Assembly (NCBI GenBank): GCA_013823855.1
Contig: PNMW01000035.1
Coordinates: 86,151 to 150,150, forward strand
Length of the DNA stretch: 64,000 bases
DNA from: Lysobacteraceae bacterium
Lineage (GTDB): Bacteria; Pseudomonadota; Gammaproteobacteria; Nevskiales; Nevskiaceae
Reading direction: 5' to 3'
Shown: in pieces, positions 18,219 to 27,703 of the stretch
Numbering within the stretch: position 1 is the first letter of the stretch
How the letters are laid out: the number at the start of each line of letters is the position of its first letter
Translations under genes and position numbers: made by a program
Notes under the pieces: generated by a model
What the model was told of the DNA's origin: nothing
The model's input: only the letters and a program-made list of their open reading frames with translations
Database searches by the model: none

Positions 18219-19368
18219 GCGCGATCCCGCCGTTGCGGATGCTGCCCCGGCCCGCGACTGGTGCGGCAGCGTCGTGCTGGCGGCGCTGTCGCTGCCGGGC
18301 GTGCTCGGCGCGCCATTGCCGGCAGCGGCCGACAGCGCCCCCGAGCACGCGACCCTGCAGTTCAAGACCGAGCATTACCAGGACTCGCAGCCGGGCTTCC
18401 AGCGCATTCGTGTCGAGGAACCGGCGATCTACGGGCTGCTGCCGCTCGGCGAGCATCTGTCGCTGTCCGGCTCGGCGGTCTATGACGTGGTGTCCGGCGC
18501 CTCGCCGCGCAGCTATTCGTCGACCTCGAGCGCGTCGCGCGTCCACGAGAAGCGCTTTTCCGGCGACGCCGAGCTGACCTGGTACGCCGACCGCAGTTCG
18601 TACGGCGTTTCGGCGGCACGCTCGCAGGAGCACGACTACATCTCCAACAGCGTGTCCGGCGACGCGGTGTTCGCGACCGACGACAACAACACGGCGTTCA
18701 ACATCGGCCTGTCGGCCAGCCGCGACACCATCAACCCGACCAACGACATCGTCGACGACGAGCACCGCACGACCTACGCCGGCATCGTCGGCGTGACCCG
18801 CGCGGTCAGCGTCAATGATCTGGTCCAGATCCAGGCCGGCTACAGCACCAGCCACGGCTATCTGAGCGATCCGTACAAGCTGTTCGACAACCGGCCGCGC
18901 AAGCGCAACAGCGGCACCGGCTCGCTGCGCTGGAATCACCACCTCGGCGACTACGGCGCGACCCTGCGCGGCAGCTACCGGGTGTTCCACGACACCTATG
19001 GCATCTGGTCGCACACCGCCGAGCTGCAGTGGGTGCAGCCGGTCGGCCTGCACTGGGTGCTGACGCCAGGGCTGCGCTACTACACGCAGAACGCGGCGCG
19101 CTTCTATGTCGATCCGCCGGCCGATGGCGCGCCGTTCCCGCAGCTGCCGGACGGTGCCTTCTCCTCGCTCGATCACCGGCTGTCGGCGTTCGGCGCGTTC
19201 GCGGTCAGCCAGAAGGTCGAGTGGCACATCAACGCGCACTGGAGCACCGACTTCCGCGGCGAGTTCTACCAGGCGCGGTCGAGCTTCCGCTTCGTCGGCC
19301 AGGGCTCGCCGGGGCTTGCCACGTTCCAGTACTACCAGCTGCAGTTCGGCATCAGCTACCGGTTCTGA
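18205..19368 (+). CDS. DUF3570 outer-membrane beta-barrel protein
   Basis: 387 residues. A signal sequence lies at about 10-41 (hydrophobic SVVLAALSLPGVLGA, then PAAAD). The rest alternates polar and aromatic residues in strands, and the chain ends in Phe (GISYRF), the usual last residue of outer-membrane barrels. DUF3570 has no proven role but is nearly always found with DUF4266. It starts inside the DUF4266 gene and is followed 8 bp later by apbE. Confidence 0.87.
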   Translation: MAATERDPAVADAAPARDWCGSVVLAALSLPGVLGAPLPAAADSAPEHATLQFKTEHYQDSQPGFQRIRVEEPAIYGLLPLGEHLSLSGSAVYDVVSGASPRSYSSTSSASRVHEKRFSGDAELTWYADRSSYGVSAARSQEHDYISNSVSGDAVFATDDNNTAFNIGLSASRDTINPTNDIVDDEHRTTYAGIVGVTRAVSVNDLVQIQAGYSTSHGYLSDPYKLFDNRPRKRNSGTGSLRWNHHLGDYGATLRGSYRVFHDTYGIWSHTAELQWVQPVGLHWVLTPGLRYYTQNAARFYVDPPADGAPFPQLPDGAFSSLDHRLSAFGAFAVSQKVEWHINAHWSTDFRGEFYQARSSFRFVGQGSPGLATFQYYQLQFGISYRF

Positions 19369-19376
19369 ACGAGGCC

Positions 19377-20288
19377 ATGCCGGCAGCGGACGACGACGGC
19401 GTCACCACGATGCGCTTCGGGGCGATGGCCTGCGAGGCCGAGCTGACCGTGGCCGGCCGCGCGCCGGATCGCCGCCTGCTCGACGCCGCGGCGGCCGAGG
19501 TGCGGCGCATCGAAGCGGCGTATTCGCGCTATCGCGCCGACAGCGTCGTGTCGCGGATCAATGCCGCTGCGGGCTCCGGCGAGCCGATCACGGTCGACGA
19601 GGAAACGGCGGGCCTGCTCGACTTCGCCGCCCGCCTGCATGCGCAGAGCGACGGCCTGTTCGACATCACCAGCGGCATCCTGCGCCGGGCCTGGGATTTC
19701 CGCTCCGGGCGCCTGCCGGAGGCCCCGGTGCTGGCCGCGCTGTGCGCGCGCATCGGCTGGCACAAGGTCGACTGGCAGCCGGCGACGCGGCGGATCGCGC
19801 TGACCGAGCCGGGCATGGAGCTGGACTTCGGCGGCTTCGGCAAGGAGTACGCCGCCGACCGCGCGGCGGCGGTGCTGCAGGCCGGCGGCATCGCCAGCGG
19901 CTACGTCAATCTGGGCGGCGACCTGCGGGTGATCGGCCCGCCTGCCGATGGCCGTGGCTGGGCGCTCGGCATCCAGCATCCGCGCGATGACCGGCGCACG
20001 GTGGCCGGCATCGAACTGAAAGGCGGGGCACTGGCGACCAGCGGCGACTACGAGCGCTACCTGGACCTCGACGGCCGCCGCTACTGCCACATCCTCGATC
20101 CGCGCAGTGGCTGGCCGGTGCAGCACTGGCAGTCGGTCAGCGTGATCGCGCCGGTCTGCCTCGCCGCCGGTGCGCTGTCGACCATCGCGATGCTCAAGGG
20201 ACCGGCCGCGCCGGCGTTCCTCGATGCGCAGAGGGTGCCCTGGCTGGCCGTCGACACCGCTGGCCTGCCGGTCCGCAACGGCATCTGA
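19377..20288 (+). CDS. apbE: FAD:protein FMN transferase (ApbE family)
   Basis: 303 residues. ApbE takes FMN from FAD and attaches it to Thr/Ser of exported redox proteins. Family pieces: RRIEAAYSRYRADSVVSRIN near the N-terminus, LDFGGFGKEYAADRAAAVL, GYVNLGGDLRVIG, and the HILDPRSGWPV metal-site region. I see no signal peptide, so it may act in the cytoplasm or use an unrecognised start; the reading frame stays open upstream but overlaps the DUF3570 gene. It closes the exported redox gene set. The target for flavinylation is not evident in this window. Confidence 0.93.
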   Translation: MPAADDDGVTTMRFGAMACEAELTVAGRAPDRRLLDAAAAEVRRIEAAYSRYRADSVVSRINAAAGSGEPITVDEETAGLLDFAARLHAQSDGLFDITSGILRRAWDFRSGRLPEAPVLAALCARIGWHKVDWQPATRRIALTEPGMELDFGGFGKEYAADRAAAVLQAGGIASGYVNLGGDLRVIGPPADGRGWALGIQHPRDDRRTVAGIELKGGALATSGDYERYLDLDGRRYCHILDPRSGWPVQHWQSVSVIAPVCLAAGALSTIAMLKGPAAPAFLDAQRVPWLAVDTAGLPVRNGI

Positions 20289-20317
20289 AGCTGCGGCAGG
20301 CCCGGCGGCGCGGCATC

Positions 20318-21280
20318 ATGCGCGCCATGTCGGCTCCCAAAATCTCGCTGGAACAATGGCGCGCGCTGCTTGGCGTCGTCGAGGCCGGTGGCTACGCGCA
20401 GGCGGCCGAGGCGCTGCACAAGAGCCAGTCGGCGATCAGCTATGCGGTACAGCAGATCGAGGCGCGGCTCGGCGTCAAGGCCTTCGAGGTGCAGGGCCGC
20501 AAGGCGGTGCTGACGCCGACCGGCCAGCTGCTGGCGCGCCGCGCCAAGGCGCTGCTCGACGAGGCGGCCGGGCTGGAGCGCGCCGCCGGGCAGCTGTCGG
20601 CCGGCTGGGAAGCCGAACTGCGGCTGGCGGTGGAGATCATCTTCCCGAATCGCGTGCTGCTGCCGGCACTGGCCGCGTTCGGCGAGGTCAGCCCGCACAC
20701 CCGCATCGAGCTGATCGAATCGGTGATCGGCGGCACTTCCGAAGCGCTGCTCAGCGGCCGGGTCGATCTGGCGATCGCGCCGGTCATTCCACAGGGCTTC
20801 ATCGGCGAGGCGCTGATGAGCCTGCGCTTTCTCGCCGTGGCCCATCCGGCGCATCCGCTGCACCAGCTGAACCGGCCGCTGACGCCGAACGACCTGCGCA
20901 ACCACCGGCATCTGGTGGTGCGCGACTCCGGTGCCGCGCGCGATCCGCGCCAGCAGACGCTCGACGCCAAGCAGCGCTGGGTGGTCAGCCACATGTCGAC
21001 CTCGATCCAGGCGGTGGCGATGGGCTATGGCTTTTCGTGGTTCCCCGAAGACAAGATCGCCGACGAACTGGCGGCCGGCACCGTGAAGCCGCTGCCGCTG
21101 CGCGATGGTGCCGAACGCTTCCTGACCCTTTACCTGATCTTCGCCGACCGCGACTATGCGGGGCCCGGCCTGCTGCGCCTGAGTGACCTCCTGCGCCAGA
21201 CCGTGGCCGAGAACTGCGCCCGCAAGCAGGCGCAGGCCGATACTTCGAAGACAACCAGAACGAGGAGCAAGCGGACATGA
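20318..21280 (+). CDS. LysR family transcriptional regulator
   Basis: 320 residues. Residues 10-70 form the LysR winged helix (LEQWRALLGVVEAGGYAQA, then SQSAISYAVQQIEARLG); an effector-binding domain follows. The ATG at 20327 nine bases further in would serve equally well. It overlaps the next gene (GFA) by 4 bp, and the downstream VOC and YkgJ genes are also tightly packed, so it may be expressed with them, unlike most divergent LysR genes. The inducer is unknown. Confidence 0.92.
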   Translation: MRAMSAPKISLEQWRALLGVVEAGGYAQAAEALHKSQSAISYAVQQIEARLGVKAFEVQGRKAVLTPTGQLLARRAKALLDEAAGLERAAGQLSAGWEAELRLAVEIIFPNRVLLPALAAFGEVSPHTRIELIESVIGGTSEALLSGRVDLAIAPVIPQGFIGEALMSLRFLAVAHPAHPLHQLNRPLTPNDLRNHRHLVVRDSGAARDPRQQTLDAKQRWVVSHMSTSIQAVAMGYGFSWFPEDKIADELAAGTVKPLPLRDGAERFLTLYLIFADRDYAGPGLLRLSDLLRQTVAENCARKQAQADTSKTTRTRSKRT

Positions 21281-21684
21281 AGATCGAAGGCGGGTGCTAT
21301 TGCGGTGCCGTGCGCTACGAAGCGGATGCCGAACCCCAGCTGCGCGCGCAGTGCCATTGTCGCGAGTGCCAGTACATCTCCGGCGGCGGCCCGAACCCGG
21401 TGGTCGGCCTGCCGGAAGCGGCGTTCCACTACGTCAAGGGCACGCCCAAGGTGTTTCGCCGCAGCGATCTGCCGACGCCGGTGACCCGCGAATTCTGTGG
21501 CGACTGCGGCACGCCGCTGACCAGCCGCGCGCCGGCGATCCCGGGCATGGTGCTGGTCAAGGCCGGCTCGCTCGACCAGGCCGGCGTGTTCGGCAAGCCC
21601 GACTTCGCGGTGTTCACCATCGACCGTCCGAGCTGGCACGGCGTGCTCGACGGCGTCCCGGCCTTCGAGCGGATGCCGGGCTGA
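21277..21684 (+). CDS. GFA (Gfa/CENP-V) family zinc protein
   Basis: 135 residues of the family once named glutathione-dependent formaldehyde-activating enzyme. Zinc ligands are visible as CYCGAVRY (residues 7-14), CHCRECQ near 27-33, and FCGDCGTPL near 73-81. Residues around SRAP and FTIDRPSW also match. Glutathione-adduct chemistry is only inferred from the family. It overlaps the upstream LysR gene by 4 bp. Confidence 0.9.
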   Translation: MKIEGGCYCGAVRYEADAEPQLRAQCHCRECQYISGGGPNPVVGLPEAAFHYVKGTPKVFRRSDLPTPVTREFCGDCGTPLTSRAPAIPGMVLVKAGSLDQAGVFGKPDFAVFTIDRPSWHGVLDGVPAFERMPG

Positions 21685-21691
21685 GACGGCG

Positions 21692-22087
21692 ATGTACCTT
21701 CCGCCCGGATTCGGCACGGTGACGCCGTACTGCTTCGTCGACGATGCGGAACGCTTCATCGCCTTCCTGATCGACGGCCTGGGCGGGACCGAGACCTGCC
21801 GCTCGATGCGCCCGGATGGCCGGGTGGCGAACGTGCAGGTCGCGATCGGCACCGCGACGGTGATGGTCAGCGAAGCCAGCGCCGCCTATCCGGCGATGCG
21901 CGCGGCGTACTACCTGTACGTCGACAGCGCCGACGCGGCGATGGCCCGCGCGCTGGCGCACGGCGCGACCTTGGAAATGGCGGTGCAGGACATGCCCTAC
22001 GGCGATCGCCAGGGTGGCGTCCGTGACCGCCACGGCAACCTCTGGTGGCTGTCCGAGCGCTTGGTCCGCGCGCCGTACTCGCCGTGA
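21692..22087 (+). CDS. VOC (glyoxalase-fold) family protein
   Basis: 131 residues with the paired beta-alpha-beta-beta-beta pattern of the vicinal oxygen chelate fold. It begins [17 protein letters not shown] and ends with [11 protein letters not shown], both typical of the PhnB/YdeN-like subgroup with no assigned enzyme activity. It lies 7 bp after the GFA gene and overlaps the YkgJ-type gene by 4 bp (GTGA). Confidence 0.88.
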   Translation: MYLPPGFGTVTPYCFVDDAERFIAFLIDGLGGTETCRSMRPDGRVANVQVAIGTATVMVSEASAAYPAMRAAYYLYVDSADAAMARALAHGATLEMAVQDMPYGDRQGGVRDRHGNLWWLSERLVRAPYSP

Positions 22088-22371
22088 CCGGCACCACCAC
22101 GGCCTGCCGCCCGGGCTGCGGCGCCTGCTGCATCGCGCCGTCGATTTCCTCGGCGATTCCCGGCATGCCCGACGGCAAGCCGGCCGGTGTGCGTTGCCTG
22201 CAGCTGCGCGACGACCACCGCTGCGCGATCTTCGGCGACCCGCGCCGCCCGGCGGTCTGTGCCGGGCTCAAGCCGGGGCCGGAGATGTGTGGCGACAGCC
22301 GCGAGCAGGCGATGCAGCTTCTGGCGCGTCTCGAACGGGCCACCGCACCCACCGGCGCAGCCTTCTCTTGA
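22084..22371 (+). CDS. YkgJ family cysteine-cluster protein
   Basis: 95 residues from a GTG start that overlaps the preceding TGA. Cys pattern: [12 protein letters not shown] at 8-19, C near 39, C near 47, then [10 protein letters not shown] and MCGD. This is the UPF0153/YkgJ zinc-or-iron chelating pattern. An ATG at 22045 gives 13 more residues but lies deep in the VOC gene. It is the last gene of the unit; palindrome copy 3 follows 16 bp later. Confidence 0.85.
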   Translation: MTGTTTACRPGCGACCIAPSISSAIPGMPDGKPAGVRCLQLRDDHRCAIFGDPRRPAVCAGLKPGPEMCGDSREQAMQLLARLERATAPTGAAFS

Positions 22372-22387
22372 ACCTGGGCTTGCGCGG

Positions 22388-22474
22388 TTTCGCACGAAGC
22401 ACACGAAGATCACCAAGGACAAGCAAGGCGCGCGCTCGCTTTTTCTTCGTGCCCTTTGTGTGCTTTGTGCGAAA
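22388..22474. repeat. Interspersed imperfect palindrome, copy 3 (CACGAAG type)
   Basis: Arms at 22388-22417 and 22445-22474 (30 nt, about 85% complementary), beginning TTTCGCACGAAGCACACGAA and ending with the matching TTTGTGCGAAA. It is the closest relative of the copy at 12232-12322. It lies between the convergent YkgJ and RidA genes. Confidence 0.8.
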
Positions 22475-22524
22475 TGTTGTTGCTGTCCCGGCCGGGGTTC
22501 ATGGCTGACCTGAAGCAGCCCGCG

Positions 22525-23061
22525 CTACTTCGACTTGTTCTTCAGCGCCGCCGGACGCTGCACGGCAATCAGGTCGATCTCGACCAGCGCACCCGGCAGC
22601 ACCAGCGCGGCGACCTGCACCGTCGAACGCGCCGGCTTGTTCGGCTGCGCGTCCGAGCCGAACACCTTCGAGAACGCCGCGTTCATGCCGGCGAAGTCCA
22701 TCGCGCCGCCCTTGGCCGGATCGCCGACCAGGAACACCGTGGCCGAAACCACGTCGCCGTAGCCCAGACCGAGCTTTTCCAAGGTTGCGCCGAGCTTGGC
22801 CAGCACCGATGCGGTCTGTGTCTCGGTATTGCCATAGGCCTCGACCGTGCCTTTCGGTGCGTCCGGGTTGGCGATGTCGGGCAGGTTGCCGCTCAGGTAG
22901 CTGGTCGCGTAGCCGGCCGGCACGGTGACTGCGGCGGCGATCGGGAACTTCGGATCGCCGAGCGGCAGGCGGCTGACCCCGTCCTGTGCCCGAGCTGCGA
23001 AACCGGTGGCCAGCAGGCTGGCCGTGAGCAGGCCGGCGATCGAATGGCGTGTCATGAACAT
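22525..23061 (-). CDS. Exported RidA family protein (enamine/imine deaminase)
   Basis: 178 residues: signal peptide (about 1-25, ending FAARA) then a RidA fold. The substrate-binding Arg is in PARSTVQVAALVLPGALVEI, with the Glu that orders the hydrolytic water in RidA trimers (VEID). This suggests an active imine/enamine deaminase in the periplasm. It lies 42 bp downstream of the Tat-exported amine oxidase on the same strand, and its likely substrate is the imine made by that enzyme. The ATG at 23053-23055 is an alternative start. Confidence 0.87.
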   Translation of the reverse strand: MFMTRHSIAGLLTASLLATGFAARAQDGVSRLPLGDPKFPIAAAVTVPAGYATSYLSGNLPDIANPDAPKGTVEAYGNTETQTASVLAKLGATLEKLGLGYGDVVSATVFLVGDPAKGGAMDFAGMNAAFSKVFGSDAQPNKPARSTVQVAALVLPGALVEIDLIAVQRPAALKNKSK

Positions 23062-23103
23062 CTCCTCGTGCAGTGATTGTGATGTCGTTGTTTTTACTGA
23101 GCT

Positions 23104-24657
23104 TCAGGCAGCTACCACACGTTCGGCAATCAGCTTCATCACCCGGTGCACCGACTGCGCCGAACCTTCCTGCCAGCCGGTGATGTGGCTCAGGTGCTCG
23201 CCGGCCAGATAGACGCGGCCTTCGGCCTGGTCCAGCTGACGGTAGACCGCGTTGTACGGCGTGTCCCAGCGGGTCCACGGTGCCAGATTCCACGGCACCC
23301 GGTTCCAGGCCACGGTGATGCCGTGCACAAGCAGCGATGAACGCCCCGGGAACAGCGCTTCGATGGCGTCGCGCGACGCACGCAGGCGCGCCGGCAGCGG
23401 CTGGTCCATGAAGCGCAGCGCCACGTCGTCGAAGTTGTAGCAGCCGATCAGCACGCCATCGCGCTGGAAGTAGCCGCCGCTCGGATACCAGATCAGCTGC
23501 ACGTCGCGATGGATGAAGCTCAGGCCGCCGTAGATCTGCCGATCGGTTTCCCAGAAGCGCGGCGCCTGCCAGGCGACCTTGTTGGCGCCGCCGGCCGGCA
23601 CCTGCCGGATCGCCTCCTTGAACGGCGTCGAGAAATTGGCCGGGATGTCCTGCAACACCTTTGGCGGAATGGTGCAGATGCAGTAGTCGGCGCTGATCGT
23701 CTGCACGCGCCCGGAGCGGCGATGGCGGTGGACGATGCTGACTTCACGCTCGCCGTTGCGGATTTCCAGCACTTCATGGCCGAGCCGCACCACGCCCTTC
23801 AGCCGTTCGTGGAAAGCCTTGACGATGCGGTCCATGCCGCCGACCGGCTGGAACATCGTCGGCTGCATTTCCAGATGATCGTCGAACAGCGGGCCTTCCC
23901 AGAACACCGGATCGAGCAGGGTGTTCAGGCCCACCGGCTCGCGCAGCGCGCCGACTTCCGGGCCGGCGGTCGGCAATCGCTGGTAGCCGGCGCGCGCCGA
24001 GCCGGCGTAATGCAGGTTCCTGTCGAGATCGCCGTAGCCGCGCAGGAAGTCGAGGAAGCGCTCGTGGTCGACGCCGCTCAGCGCCTGATCAAGCGCGTGC
24101 TGCTCGGTGCACTTGGCGAGCAGTTCGGAGACCTGGCCGCGCATGTCGTGCACCGCCTGGCGCATCTCGATCGGCCGGCCGCCGTTGGCCTTGTCCGACT
24201 GCAGCAGCGCGCTGCGGCTCATGTTGACCTCGACCTCCAGCGGCACACCGAATTCGCGGCAGTAACCGAGGATGGTCTGGTGATGGCTCGGCAGCCGCGC
24301 CGGGCCGGCATTGAAGTAGTGGCCGGCGTCGAACGCGCAGGTCTGCACGCTGCCGTCGCTCATCTCGATGCGATCGCCGCGGCGCACCGTCCAGTTGCGG
24401 CCGCCGACCCGATCGCGCGCCTCCAGCACCGTGCACTGGTAGCCGGCCTTGCCGAGTTCCCAGGCCGCGATCAGCCCGGCGATGCCGGCGCCGAGGATCA
24501 CCACCGATCGGCCGCGACCGCTGCCGTGGCCGAGCTGCGGTGTGGCCGCCAGTGCCGGGGTGGCGACCAGGCCGAGCGCCCGCAGACCGGTCCATGCCGC
24601 TTTCGGGCCGCCGGCCCCGGCGAGGGCGGCGATGAACTGACGGCGGCTGATCGACAT
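23104..24657 (-). CDS. Tat-exported flavin-containing amine oxidase
   Basis: 517 residues. The N-terminus has a twin-arginine signal (SRRQF at 4-8, hydrophobic core, ALA cleavage near 37). The FAD Rossmann motif VVILGAGIAGLIAAWELG is at 52-69 with the acid LEARDRVGGRNW following. The C-terminal end has GRVYLAGEHLS, the second FAD-binding segment of monoamine/L-amino-acid oxidases. It should oxidise an amine to an imine with release of H2O2 in the periplasm; which amine is unknown. First gene of a two-gene unit with RidA. Confidence 0.9.
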   Translation of the reverse strand: MSISRRQFIAALAGAGGPKAAWTGLRALGLVATPALAATPQLGHGSGRGRSVVILGAGIAGLIAAWELGKAGYQCTVLEARDRVGGRNWTVRRGDRIEMSDGSVQTCAFDAGHYFNAGPARLPSHHQTILGYCREFGVPLEVEVNMSRSALLQSDKANGGRPIEMRQAVHDMRGQVSELLAKCTEQHALDQALSGVDHERFLDFLRGYGDLDRNLHYAGSARAGYQRLPTAGPEVGALREPVGLNTLLDPVFWEGPLFDDHLEMQPTMFQPVGGMDRIVKAFHERLKGVVRLGHEVLEIRNGEREVSIVHRHRRSGRVQTISADYCICTIPPKVLQDIPANFSTPFKEAIRQVPAGGANKVAWQAPRFWETDRQIYGGLSFIHRDVQLIWYPSGGYFQRDGVLIGCYNFDDVALRFMDQPLPARLRASRDAIEALFPGRSSLLVHGITVAWNRVPWNLAPWTRWDTPYNAVYRQLDQAEGRVYLAGEHLSHITGWQEGSAQSVHRVMKLIAERVVAA

Positions 24658-24760
24658 GGCGCGGCGCTCGGGACTCCGGCGTTCCGGAGGGTCGGGCGGT
24701 CGCAGCGAAATCCGTGCCGCGCGGAGGCGTTTGCGTGATCTTCATCATCGGCGCGGCATC

Positions 24761-25567
24761 ATGTCCGCCGGTCATTCGCTGCCTGTCCCGATGCTCACCC
24801 TGCACAGCTTCGTCATTTCCCATTTCAGCGAAAAGATCCGCTGGACCCTCGGCGCCTGCGGCGTGCCGTTCCGCGAGCATGCGCTGACCCCGGGCCTGCA
24901 CATGACGATGACGCCGTTCATCGGTCGGCGCGGCAGCAGCGTGCCGATCATCACCGGCGATGGCCTGCGCGTGCAGGGCAGCGACCGCATCCTCAGGCGC
25001 CTGGCCACCCGCGGCCTGATCGACAGCCTGCTGCCGGACGAGGACGAGGCGCGCGACGAGCTGCTGGTGGCTGCGGCGAGCCACGAAGCGCTGGGGCAGG
25101 CGGTGATGCGCGCGGCCTACGCGCCGCTGATCGGCGACCCGGCCACGGTGCTGCGGCTGTGGACGCTGGCGGCGAATCCCGCGCAGGTGCTGGTGCTGAA
25201 GTCGCTGATGCCGCTGCTGCTGCCGATGTTCCGGCAGCGCTTCCGCATCGATGCCCGGACCCTGGCCCAGGCGCGGAACGGCATCGAGACGACGCTCGAC
25301 CGGATCGCCGAGCGGCGCGGCAACCGGGCCTATCTGGGCGCGGCGTTCGGCATCGAGGATCTGACCGTCTGCGCGCTGCTGGCGCCGCTGGCCGGGCCGG
25401 ATGCGCATCCGCTGTACGGACACGCCGAATTCCGGGCGGTCGCCGCCGATGCCGTTGCGCCGTGGACGCGGCATCCGACCCTGGTCTGGGTGCGCGATGT
25501 CTACGCCCGCAAGCGCGGTGCCGAGCCCGCGGATTCGGCGCTGGTGATGGCGGCAGCGCGGCTGTAG
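24761..25567 (+). CDS. Glutathione S-transferase-like protein
   Basis: 268 residues from the ATG at 24761 (a later ATG at 24791 starts right at the fold). The thioredoxin-like N-terminal domain reads LTLHSFVISHFSEKIRWTLGACGVPF, with GSxxVPIIxxDGxxVxxSxxI style pairing (GSSVPIITGDGLRVQGSDRI). A helical C-terminal domain follows, with FGIEDLTVCALLAPLAGP as the capping motif. Substrate unknown. It converges on the YheS gene 11 bp away. Confidence 0.85.
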   Translation: MSAGHSLPVPMLTLHSFVISHFSEKIRWTLGACGVPFREHALTPGLHMTMTPFIGRRGSSVPIITGDGLRVQGSDRILRRLATRGLIDSLLPDEDEARDELLVAAASHEALGQAVMRAAYAPLIGDPATVLRLWTLAANPAQVLVLKSLMPLLLPMFRQRFRIDARTLAQARNGIETTLDRIAERRGNRAYLGAAFGIEDLTVCALLAPLAGPDAHPLYGHAEFRAVAADAVAPWTRHPTLVWVRDVYARKRGAEPADSALVMAAARL

Positions 25568-25578
25568 GCCGCGCCGGC

Positions 25579-27450
<1,872 letters not shown>

Positions 27451-27500
27451 CCGCGTAGTTTACGGGTTGGCGCGATTCTTGGTGCGCTGCAGCAGCGTTG

Positions 27501-27606
27501 CTCACGCTGAGAACGCTGAGACGCAGAGGAAGGCCACATCGAGGAAAACCCCACCACGAACAGCGTTCCTTTGCCGTGCTTCGCGCCTTTGCGTTCTCTG
27601 CGCGAG
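27501..27606. repeat. Interspersed imperfect palindrome, copy 4 (divergent variant)
   Basis: Outer arms start CTCACGCTGAGAACGCTGAG (27501-27520) and end with the partial complement GCGTTCTCTGCGCGAG (27591-27606); inner units continue for about 10 nt on each side. It is the least regular of the four. It fills much of the 253-bp gap between the yheS start and the M20 peptidase stop; the rest of that gap has no coding signal. Confidence 0.6.
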
Positions 27607-27703
27607 ATCGCCTTTCAGCGGACGCAGGGCGGCCCGCGGCCGCCGGCACTGTCGATCGACATGGGCGCACGGCGGCCATGGGCCGCTCTGCGATTCGGCA
27701 GGC

